Of a stretch of DNA of 5,826 nucleotides, positions 1 to 5,636 are shown one piece after another (positions within the stretch are counted from its first letter, which is position 1; each line of letters begins with the position of its first letter). The stretch lies in NCBI GenBank assembly GCA_900550315.1, contig URRK01000114.1, forward strand, positions 1-5,826. Reading direction: 5' to 3'. The notes below the pieces were generated by a model. It had not been told where the DNA came from. It did no database searches and worked only from the letters and a program-made list of their open reading frames with translations. Origin of the DNA: an uncultured Oscillospiraceae bacterium (lineage in GTDB: Bacteria > Bacillota > Clostridia > Oscillospirales > Acutalibacteraceae). Position numbers and translations under genes: made by a program.

Positions 1-626
1 TTTGCCGGCGGCAAAGTGTACATTTGCTCGGAGGCGTGCCCGTAGGTAATAAAGAACGGAAGCCTGCGGGTACCCGTGTAATTGCCCTTTAGCATTACAA
101 CAACGGCCGCGTGGCCCACATTGGTGTTATTTTCGTAAAAAAGGGCATACCCCTTCCCCAAGGTAAGGCTTTGGCCCTCGGCGGTAACAACGGGTTTTGG
201 TTCAATGCCGGCACCGGTGTAAAGGTAGGTTTCTAAAACGCCGGTAATGCCAATATCCCCGGTTAAAACCTGTTTGGGCGCAACGGTAAACTTCCAGCTT
301 GCCGCGCTTAAGGCCGTTTCCCCGGCGTAAATATCATTCTCAGCAACATTTACCGCAACGGTGTAGGTGCCGGCGTCTACGGGCACAGCAACCGCTTGGC
401 CGCTCTCGTTAAAATATTGAACGGTAACCGCGCCGCAGTTAACGCCCGGTTTTGCCGTAACCGTTGCCAGCTTTGGCTGCCCGTTGTAGGTAAGGCCGGT
501 TGGCGGGGTAAAATTAAAATCGTTTGCGGTAAGGGTTTTCAGCGCCTTTTTAAGCACAATTTTGTTGTTGGCTTTATCCAGCACCGGGGTGAATTTTTTA
601 TCATCGCAGTGCAAGCGGGGTTTGTT
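1..626 (-). CDS. Surface protein continuation: tandem Ig-like domains (3' part, partial)
   Basis: From the stop at 627-629 this frame stays open for 208 codons to the left edge. After KKFTPVLDKANNKIVLKKAL it encodes a bacterial Ig-like (MBG-type) domain: FTPPTGLTYNGQPKLATVTA, then AVTVQYFNESG, then PVDAGTYTVAVNVAENDIYA, ending near ASWKFTVAPK. A second Ig-like repeat follows: YTGAGIEPKPVVTA, GYALFYENNTNVGHAAV, then GNYTGTRRLPFFITYG. Both are typical stalk or spacer modules of clostridial surface proteins. The frame has no credible start codon with a ribosome site, so it is best read as the continuation of the gene that starts at 2664, separated by the frame disruption. Restored, the protein would exceed about 890 residues within this window. 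The C-terminus and any anchor are outside. Confidence 0.72.
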
Positions 627-655
627 TCAAAGTAAGCTTTGAAGTTAAAAAGGAG
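594..655 (-). other. Double frame disruption in the surface-protein gene
   Basis: The coding signal passes through three frames here. The upstream frame carries GTVAAVGYSF and then drifts to a stop at 601. A second frame carries KAYFETNPACT in about 594-650. The third carries KKFTPVLDKANNKIVLKKAL and stays open to the window edge. Each change is of the -1 type (equal to loss of one base). A run of five T (651-647) and a run of six A (599-594) on the minus strand sit at plausible breakpoints; adding one base to each run restores a single open frame. The cause may be a sequencing error or true gene decay. The sequence alone cannot decide. Confidence 0.7.
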
Positions 656-2664
656 TAACCAACAGCGGCCACGGTGCCCTCGCCGGTAAGGTTTAACGAA
701 ATGTTGCCGCCCGTAAAATTGTAAAAAAGGCTTAAGCACCACCCGGGGGCAAAAGAGATATTATCGGCCTTTTTGCTGCCCTCGGGGCCCGAGGTGTTAT
801 TTAACACCGTTACACTGCACACCGGTGTATCACTGTAATTGCCAAATTTTCTAAACCCGCTTGCTACAATATAGTAGGCACCGTAAACGCCGCCGCCCTC
901 CTCGGTAGCGGAGTTGCCGGTAATGGTACCGCCCGCCATTTGAAAGCTGTAATACTTACTGCTGTCGGAACTGCCCTTTTTGTAGTAAACGCCGCCGCCA
1001 ACCTTTGCCGAGTTGCCGGTAATGCTGCCGCCGTTAAGCTCTAAATCGCCCTCGCAGTAAATGCCGCCGCCGTTACCGGTAGCGGTGTTACCGGTAATGC
1101 TACCACCGCTAATAACCATGGCATTTTCGGTTGCACAGTAAATACCGGCGCCGTTTTCGGCCGTGTTGCCGGTAATGTTACCGCCGTACACGCGTAATGA
1201 TTTGGAAAATTGCGTAGCTTTTTCGGTAACAATGCCCCGGCCGGTGGTGCCTGGCGCGTGGGTAATTTTGCCCTGTTGTTCGGTTTTAGAGCAATCGGTT
1301 AGCGTTAAATTGTTGCGGCTTATTGTTATGGCGTCAAAATCGCCGTTAGCGGTAATGCTGTACCCGTTTAGGCAAAGCGTTACCGAGCCGGTAACCTTCC
1401 AGGTGCTGCTTAAGGTTACATTAGTGGTTAAATAGTAGCTGCCGTAGGTTGGCAGGGCAGCTGCGTTGCTCCAGGGTTCAAAAGTTTCTGCACGGTAAGA
1501 AAAATAGGGGCAATCAACCTTTTCTTCATGCATTTGCATTGCCCCGCAAATGCAGTGCGAATGTACCGAGGTTAGGTACAAATAGCTGTTAAATTTTTCG
1601 GAGTCGTAAGCGGCTCTGTCAGACCGATCGGCCGTTTGGCCGGCCCAAAACACTATGTTGTTTGCAATAACCGGGGCGGTGGTAGAATAAATAGCTGCCG
1701 TACTGCCGCTAATGTCTACAACGCCGCCGTTAAAAGCGGTTTCGGCAATGTAGTCGTAAGCCTTTTTTTGCTCGTTATACACGCTTTGGCCGTAAATGCC
1801 GTAGGCCTTGCCCCCGACCACGGAGTGGGTTGCGTTAACCGTTAGTTTCCCGCCGTTTACCGTTGCTTTTTTCGTATAAATACCGGCAGCCGGGCACGGC
1901 CAGTTTTCATCGAACACGTTATTGACCGCTTTCACGGTTACAGCGCCGCTGTTTAGCGTAAATTTGTTGGCATTAATACCGTAGCAGTGGTTTTTATATG
2001 TGCTTTCGCCCGAAACATCTACGCTGAATTCTCGGTATTCGGGCAAATTAACAGTTAAGGAGGAGGCCTCAAAACCTGCGCTGGTGGCATCGGTGGGATT
2101 AATGTTTAAGCTGCCCTCGCCCTGCATAGTTACATTGCAGTTGCCCAGCCGCACGCCGTAAGTGGTATTACTGGTGGTGTTAATGGTGTTGGAGCCTTGC
2201 AGTTCCAGATTTAAGTTTACCTTTTCGCCATGAATATATTTAAAGGCATAAACGGCGCCGCCTTTGTAATTGTTTAATTTAATGGTATACTGCCCGTCGG
2301 CGGCGTTTACCTGAATGGCCCAGGTCCAACCCCTTGAAGGCAAGGCTTGCACATTGCTTTTAGTAACGCCTTTTTCGGTTCCGTAAGCCCAATAATCGGC
2401 CGAAAAATCTTTCGTGGCAACCTCAAAGCCGTTTATTTTAAAGGCTTCAATTACGGCGTAGCTGTTGCCGGCCAACGCGGTTACCGGCAAAACGCCAAGT
2501 ATTAGCGCCGCACACAAAACGCTGGCCGTAAGCTGCCGCCCTTTGGTAGAAAAGCACTTTAGGCTTTTGCCCAGCCGGTTAAACAGCAAAAAGAATGGCA
2601 GCAGCACAAGGGTTAACAGGTACTCTGCCCGCTCTTTTTGGTGCAGATCTTTAAATTTACGCAT
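601..2664 (-). CDS. Secreted beta-helix surface protein, N-terminal 687 residues (frame broken at 3' end)
   Basis: A predicted exported cell-surface protein. The N-terminus is long and basic with two hydrophobic stretches (about 15-28 and 45-64); the second ends in VTALA followed by GN, a likely signal peptidase I site after residue 65. Residues about 70-340 form a repetitive beta-rich region with GIY/YGI turns. HSHCICG (368-374), His379 and Cys385 form a Cys/His cluster. Residues about 397-460, with ALPTYGSYYLTTNVTL and LCLNGYSITANG, match a segment common in clostridial surface proteins. Residues about 490-600 contain four beta-helix coils with the pattern GGsITGNtA...GGGiY. The frame ends in a stop at 601-603, but homology-like sequence continues in another frame (1-626), so this is not a natural C-terminus. 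Sorting or anchoring motifs would lie outside the window. Function (adhesion, glycan binding or other) cannot be told. Confidence 0.75.
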   Translation of the reverse strand: MRKFKDLHQKERAEYLLTLVLLPFFLLFNRLGKSLKCFSTKGRQLTASVLCAALILGVLPVTALAGNSYAVIEAFKINGFEVATKDFSADYWAYGTEKGVTKSNVQALPSRGWTWAIQVNAADGQYTIKLNNYKGGAVYAFKYIHGEKVNLNLELQGSNTINTTSNTTYGVRLGNCNVTMQGEGSLNINPTDATSAGFEASSLTVNLPEYREFSVDVSGESTYKNHCYGINANKFTLNSGAVTVKAVNNVFDENWPCPAAGIYTKKATVNGGKLTVNATHSVVGGKAYGIYGQSVYNEQKKAYDYIAETAFNGGVVDISGSTAAIYSTTAPVIANNIVFWAGQTADRSDRAAYDSEKFNSYLYLTSVHSHCICGAMQMHEEKVDCPYFSYRAETFEPWSNAAALPTYGSYYLTTNVTLSSTWKVTGSVTLCLNGYSITANGDFDAITISRNNLTLTDCSKTEQQGKITHAPGTTGRGIVTEKATQFSKSLRVYGGNITGNTAENGAGIYCATENAMVISGGSITGNTATGNGGGIYCEGDLELNGGSITGNSAKVGGGVYYKKGSSDSSKYYSFQMAGGTITGNSATEEGGGVYGAYYIVASGFRKFGNYSDTPVCSVTVLNNTSGPEGSKKADNISFAPGWCLSLFYNFTGGNISLNLTGEGTVAAVGYSFLTSKLTLKQTPLALR
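850..1200 (-). repeat. Beta-helix coil repeats within the surface-protein gene
   Basis: Four in-frame copies encode N/SITGNTA or TITGNSA followed by GGGIY- or GAGIY-like turns (protein residues about 494-509, 521-536, 547-560 and 579-594). At DNA level the plus strand shows a recurring core close to TTGCCGGTAATG followed by gTACCGCC-like bases, near 914, 1013, 1088 and 1166. Coil spacing varies from about 25 to 35 residues, so the array is degenerate. Such coils form right-handed parallel beta-helices in bacterial adhesins and related surface proteins. Near-identical cores could promote recombination or copy-number change. Confidence 0.65.
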
Positions 2665-2672
2665 AGAAATTG

Positions 2673-2678
2673 CCCCTT
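2673..2678 (-). promoter_or_regulatory. Ribosome binding site AAGGGG deciding the surface-protein start
   Basis: AAGGGG on the minus strand lies eight bases before the ATG at 2664-2662. The frame stays open up to a GTG at 2709, but that GTG has no ribosome site and overlaps the proposed -10 box, so the ATG is the better start. Confidence 0.65.
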
Positions 2679-2699
2679 TACACCTGGTTTTACAGTACC

Positions 2700-2708
2700 A
2701 TTTTAGCA
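2700..2708 (-). promoter_or_regulatory. Extended -10 promoter of the surface-protein gene
   Basis: The minus strand reads TGCTAAAAT (2708-2700): TG, one base, then TAAAAT, a five-of-six match to the -10 consensus with the extended -10 dinucleotide. No good -35 hexamer is seen at 16-18 bases upstream, which an extended -10 can tolerate. Transcription would start near 2693, giving a leader of about 30 bases that contains the ribosome site at 2673-2678. The inverted repeat AATGCA/TGCATT (2741-2769) lies just upstream and might be a regulator site. Confidence 0.5.
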
Positions 2709-2709
2709 C

Positions 2710-3053
2710 AAATTTGTCCTTAAAAATGCCGTCAGCGTGAAATGCAGTTTTTGGGGAGCGAATTGCATTGCCTGCGACGCCAAAGGGGGCAGCACCTTAG
2801 CCCGATGCGCGCACCCGACTAAATACACACCAACCCTAAAAAGCAACGGTGCCCCCCGCTTAAGGCTGCCTAAAAAACCACCGAACCCCAAAAGCAAAAA
2901 ATACACTTAAAAGGGCAAAAAAGCGGTGCCAAAATAACAACCTCAAAGCTAAAGGGCACCTTAAAAGCAGCGTAAGCCGGCAAGGGGCTTTGGCCAGCCT
3001 ACCGCAGCGCACCCAAAGCAGCAAAACAGCAGCGCCCTAAACGGCAATAACTT
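2710..3053. other. Intergenic stretch without a convincing gene; several inverted repeats
   Basis: This stretch of about 340 bases holds no ORF with a ribosome site or recognisable protein. The minus strand is rich in T and G. Besides the hairpin at 2961-3008, it holds GGTGCC/GGCACC (2960-2955 with 2930-2925, 24-base loop, then GC and six T). It also holds GGGGGGCACC (2857-2848), which pairs with GGTGCTGCCCCC (2796-2785) with a two-base bulge, and AATGCA/TGCATT (2769-2764 with 2746-2741). I see no tRNA, SRP RNA (its GGAAGGA-type tetraloop region is absent), CRISPR or known riboswitch signature. A small RNA or decayed sequence is possible but unproven. Confidence 0.6.
2961..3008 (-). terminator. 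Second stem-loop with short U-tract (possible back-up terminator)
   Basis: The minus strand arm GCTGCGGTAGGCTGGC (3008-2993) pairs with GCCGGCTTACGCTGC (2981-2967). This gives about 14 pairs with one T-T mismatch, one bulged G and two G-U pairs, around an 11-base loop. TTTTAA (2966-2961) follows. It lies about 45 bases past the end of the main terminator. It could be a second terminator, or the 3' end of a small RNA; the U-tract is short, so the call is tentative. Confidence 0.35.
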
Positions 3054-3112
3054 AAACAAAGCCCGCACCTTGCCGAACCAACCGTAACGGTTTTGTTCAC
3101 CCAAAGCGCGGG
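3054..3112 (-). terminator. Long intrinsic terminator after the nucleotidyltransferase gene
   Basis: On the minus strand CCCGCGCTTTG (3112-3102) pairs continuously with CAAGGTGCGGG (3072-3062) over 11 base pairs, including two G-U pairs. After a GGU/GG internal loop, GAAC (3098-3095) pairs with GTTC (3078-3075). The tip is AACCG-TTA-CGGTT (3092-3080). That makes about 20 base pairs in a 51-base hairpin. CTTTGTTT (3061-3054) follows as a modest U-tract. Position just past the stop codon at 3136 and the U-tract fit a rho-independent terminator. The long arm is unusual for a minimal terminator. Confidence 0.7.
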
Positions 3113-3135
3113 TTAAAATTTAAAGTAAGGATTTG

Positions 3136-4020
3136 TTATTGAAACGGGTAAAGGCCGGCGGCCGTTTTAGCGTCCAGAGCCGCTTTTAAAACGGGCTTGT
3201 CCTCTTTGTAGGTCATACCGTACCATTTATCCTCGGCAATTAAAACCTTAGCGGTTTTTTGGCCGGATTTAATAAGCTTATCAATTTCAAACGGCAAAAA
3301 GAACTCCGACTTTGGCACCGCTATTTTTTCTTTTAAAAAGTCGCAAAAGCCGTCCTCCAAATAATCAAACAAATCGGTGGTAAAACCCCACATATTCATG
3401 GAAACAACCGTTTCGGGCGAAAGAGCAATGCGCTGCCCGTTAGGGGCGTCGTAACTGCAGTTGCTGTGAATGGCTGTAAGCTCCTCAATATTGGTTAAAT
3501 TACCGTCGGCGTTGGTGCGGCACACCCCGCGGGATACAGTGCCGTTTTCGGTTAAGGTGTTTTTCAGCCGAAAGCCCACCATGCAGTAATCGCCCAAATT
3601 AAGGGAAAGGTGCTCGTTAATTTGGCGATAGGCCGAGGGGCCGTAATAGTCGTCGGCGTTAATAGCGGCAAACGGTTGGTCTACCAAGCTGCGGCAGCAC
3701 AAAACCGCGTGGCCGGTGCCCCAGGGTTTTTCCCGCCCCTGCGGCACGGTAAATCCTTTGGGCAGGGCGTCCAACTCCTGAAACGCGTAGCTTACCTCTA
3801 CCTTTTTTTCAATACGCTTGCCAACCAGCTCTCTAAAATCCTTTTCAATGGCGTGCTTAATAACAAAAACAACCTTGTTAAAGCCGGCGTTTATGGCGTC
3901 GTGAACCGAATAATCCAGTAGCACTTCCCCGTTTTTACCAAGCGGCTCCAGCTGCTTTAAACCGCCAAAACGGCTGCCCATGCCGGCGGCCATAACCACC
4001 AATGTTGTAGGAATACCCAT
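3136..4020 (-). CDS. Sugar-phosphate nucleotidyltransferase family protein
   Basis: A 294-residue cytoplasmic enzyme of the nucleotidyltransferase (GT-A-like Rossmann) superfamily, expected to join an NTP and a sugar 1-phosphate (or a similar phosphorylated substrate) into an activated nucleotide sugar with release of pyrophosphate. The N-terminal nucleotide-binding signature MAAGMGSRFGGLKQ occupies residues 10-23. KPWGTGHAVL (98-107) fits the base- and ribose-contacting loop, NADDYYG (121-127) carries the metal-binding Asp, and VSMNMWGF (207-214) and KWYGMTYKED (265-274) are conserved-looking active-site segments. It belongs to a clostridial group that is usually annotated only as nucleotidyltransferase and differs from typical GalU or RfbA, so no gene symbol is given. 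The ATG is preceded by GAGG (4030-4033) at nine bases. It follows the initiating sugar transferase on the same strand, which supports a role in surface glycan precursor supply. A long hairpin terminator lies 23 bases past the stop. Confidence 0.88.
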   Translation of the reverse strand: MGIPTTLVVMAAGMGSRFGGLKQLEPLGKNGEVLLDYSVHDAINAGFNKVVFVIKHAIEKDFRELVGKRIEKKVEVSYAFQELDALPKGFTVPQGREKPWGTGHAVLCCRSLVDQPFAAINADDYYGPSAYRQINEHLSLNLGDYCMVGFRLKNTLTENGTVSRGVCRTNADGNLTNIEELTAIHSNCSYDAPNGQRIALSPETVVSMNMWGFTTDLFDYLEDGFCDFLKEKIAVPKSEFFLPFEIDKLIKSGQKTAKVLIAEDKWYGMTYKEDKPVLKAALDAKTAAGLYPFQ

Positions 4021-4050
4021 GCTTTATTACCTCGATTATTTTAAATTTTG

Positions 4051-4139
4051 TTGCCGGCGGCAAAAGGGCCAACACCCTGCGCATAAGCCGCTGCAGAGGC
4101 TTTAGTTTAAGCGCGCAAACGCCCAAAACCCTTTGCCGC
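4051..4139 (-). promoter_or_regulatory. Structured 5' leader with three nested stems, upstream of the nucleotidyltransferase
   Basis: Three complementary arm pairs nest inside one another on the minus strand. P1 pairs GCGGCAAAGGG (4139-4129) with CCCTTTTGCCGC (4068-4057): 11 pairs and one bulged U. P2 pairs TGCGC (4117-4113) with GCGCA (4082-4078). P3 pairs AAGCC (4102-4098) with GGCTT (4089-4085) around an 8-base loop. P1 begins almost exactly at the predicted transcription start. The palindrome TTGCCGCCGGCAA (4063-4051) overlaps the 3' arm of P1 and could form a competing small hairpin. The ribosome site GAGG (4033-4030) lies outside the stems and no T-tract follows P1. I recognise no known riboswitch or T-box. 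Pairing is seen directly; regulatory function is inference. Confidence 0.4.
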
Positions 4140-4145
4140 AAATTA

Positions 4146-4173
4146 AGTATACCGCTGTTTTTTTGCAAAACAA
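4146..4173 (-). promoter_or_regulatory. Putative sigma-A promoter for the nucleotidyltransferase gene
   Basis: On the minus strand TTGTTT (4173-4168) is followed by 16 bases and then TATACT (4151-4146), a five-of-six match to the -10 consensus. The -35 matches only in its TTG. Transcription would start near 4139, about 120 bases before the ATG at 4020. Two TTTTGCAA copies lie in and just upstream of this region (minus 4190-4162) and form a short repeat of unknown meaning. No clear terminator separates this site from the sugar transferase stop at 4200, so read-through from upstream is also possible. Confidence 0.5.
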
Positions 4174-4199
4174 TGGCAATTTCTTGCAAAATGCTGTGT

Positions 4200-5618
4200 T
4201 TATTTATCGTCAACCGGATTTTCGTTAGCCGGTTCGGGCGGGTTTTTCGGCTCGGCGTCTACATGGCCGGCAATGTTGCCAATTTGGCTATCCTCATCCG
4301 AAAAGCCCTCGGTGCTTTCCCGCATAAATAAAATTTTAAGGGTCATAATAACCAGCTTAATATCTAAAAAAATAGAATAATGCTGAATGTAAATAAGGTC
4401 CATATTCAGCTTGTCCTGCGGGCTGGTGTTGTACTTACCGTAAATTTGTGCGTAGCCGGTAAGGCCGCCCTTTACGCGGTGGCGTAAATCAAACTCCGGC
4501 AGCAGCTTGGTGTATTCGTAAACATTCTCGGTCCGTTCCGGCCGCGGCCCCACAAACGACATATCGCCCTTTAAAATGTTTAACAGCTGCGGCAGTTCAT
4601 CTAACCGCAGGGGGCGAATAACCTTGCCAACCGGGGTAATGCGATCGTCGTTACTGGTTGCTTTGCGCAGCTTTACCTTGTCGGCGTCTACAATCATAGA
4701 CCGAAATTTTAAAACATTAAAAATTTTACCGTCCTTGGTTACGCGGTTTTGTTTAAAAAACACCGGGCCTTTATCGTAAAGCTTAATAGAAAGCGCGATC
4801 AGCAAAAAAATTGGGCTGGAAATAATAAGCCCTATGCCGGAAATTAAAAGGTCTAAGGTGCGTTTAATAATTTGCTGCTCAATGGTAAGGCCGTTATTAC
4901 GGCAAACTAAAATAGGCGTATCGTAAACCTGCGCCTGATGCAGGCTGTTAATAATAATATCGTTGCTGGAGGGCAAAAAGTAGATTCGCTTTTTGTTGGC
5001 GTAGCAGTAGCGCAAAATCTCGTTTTGCTGCGATTTTTCAAAATTGCAGATCAGCACAGCCTCGTAGCCGTCAATAATTTTTAAAATTTCTGGCATGGGG
5101 CGATCGGTTAAAACAACCTCGCCAATGTTGTACCGCTGCTTAATGCGGCTCATTTTGTTAATAATGTGGGTTTTATCGTCCCGCCCGTCGGTAACGGCTA
5201 CAATGCGGTGGGCCTTGTAAAGGCTATAATAAATAGAATCGGCCGCATGCACCTCTAAAAAAATTACCACCAGCTGCAAAACGGTGGCCAAAATTAAGGC
5301 CAAAGGGTTTAGCAGCACCCGCGCCACCAACGACAGCACTAAGTACATTAAAATGTTGGTAAAAAAGGTTGAAAGCGCAATGCTGTAAATAACCTCGTTA
5401 CGCCGGGTAGTGCCAATTTTAAACCCGCCGTAAAGCGTACCAAACAGCAACAAAAAAAGGTAGTAGGTTAAAATAACAACATAGTTCCCCTTACTGCTGA
5501 ACAGCGCAATTTGGTAGTTGTTTTGCCAGCAGTTAATAAACACAAAGGAAACCGACATTAAAATTAGCACCTTAAGCACCAACATAATGGATTTACGGAA
5601 TTTCATTAATAAATTCAT
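4200..5618 (-). CDS. Polyprenyl-phosphate sugar-1-phosphate transferase (WcaJ/PglC-type, initiating)
   Basis: A 472-residue integral membrane phosphoglycosyltransferase. It should transfer a sugar 1-phosphate from a UDP-sugar to undecaprenyl phosphate, the first committed step of exopolysaccharide, capsule or glycoprotein glycan assembly. Hydrophobic segments near residues 11-29, 46-68, 77-97 and 102-122 form the usual four-helix N-terminal part. Residues about 138-240 resemble the Rossmann-like (CoA-binding-like) middle domain. The bacterial sugar transferase domain spans about 250-435: KRTLDLLISG with a re-entrant membrane helix (254-282), VLKFRSM, the catalytic Asp340-Glu341 pair in RLDELPQLLNILKGDMSFVG followed by PRPE, and GLTGYAQIYG (385-394). 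Length is normal for the long WcaJ-like class. The ATG has a GGAG ribosome site (5627-5630) eight bases upstream, so this start is preferred over Met5. The tail after residue 437 is acidic, proline-rich and probably disordered. Sugar specificity cannot be read from sequence. Confidence 0.93.
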   Translation of the reverse strand: MNLLMKFRKSIMLVLKVLILMSVSFVFINCWQNNYQIALFSSKGNYVVILTYYLFLLLFGTLYGGFKIGTTRRNEVIYSIALSTFFTNILMYLVLSLVARVLLNPLALILATVLQLVVIFLEVHAADSIYYSLYKAHRIVAVTDGRDDKTHIINKMSRIKQRYNIGEVVLTDRPMPEILKIIDGYEAVLICNFEKSQQNEILRYCYANKKRIYFLPSSNDIIINSLHQAQVYDTPILVCRNNGLTIEQQIIKRTLDLLISGIGLIISSPIFLLIALSIKLYDKGPVFFKQNRVTKDGKIFNVLKFRSMIVDADKVKLRKATSNDDRITPVGKVIRPLRLDELPQLLNILKGDMSFVGPRPERTENVYEYTKLLPEFDLRHRVKGGLTGYAQIYGKYNTSPQDKLNMDLIYIQHYSIFLDIKLVIMTLKILFMRESTEGFSDEDSQIGNIAGHVDAEPKNPPEPANENPVDDK

Positions 5619-5636
5619 TTTTAAAGCTCCAATATT

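Noticed and set aside
594..655. Programmed -1 ribosomal frameshifting as the explanation for the frame changes
   Set aside because: Two independent slips within about 50 bases would be needed, and the first heptamer is imperfect. Homopolymer indels are simpler; kept only as a remote option.
539..742. Minus-strand 67-codon ORF as an independent small gene
   Set aside because: Only its middle (KAYFETNPACT) looks like protein, and that part fits as the bridging frame of the disrupted surface-protein gene.
850..1200. Regular short repeats considered as a CRISPR array
   Set aside because: Repeats are degenerate, in frame and encode beta-helix coils; intervals are not spacer-like.
2665..2709. GTG start giving the surface protein 15 more residues
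   Set aside because: It has no ribosome site and overlaps the extended -10 box, while the ATG at 2664 has AAGGGG at ideal spacing.
2703..2906. Minus-strand 67-codon ORF in the intergenic stretch, hydrophobic N-terminus
   Set aside because: It starts at a GTG with no ribosome site, resembles no known protein to me, and runs through the proposed promoter region of the next gene.
3610..3921. Plus-strand 103-codon ORF inside the nucleotidyltransferase gene
   Set aside because: It is fully antisense to a gene with clear catalytic motifs and has no recognisable protein features of its own.
3935..4213. Minus-strand 92-codon ORF bridging the sugar transferase and the nucleotidyltransferase
   Set aside because: It begins at a TTG without a ribosome site, overlaps both real genes, and spans the promoter and structured leader. 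Its sequence looks like translated leader.
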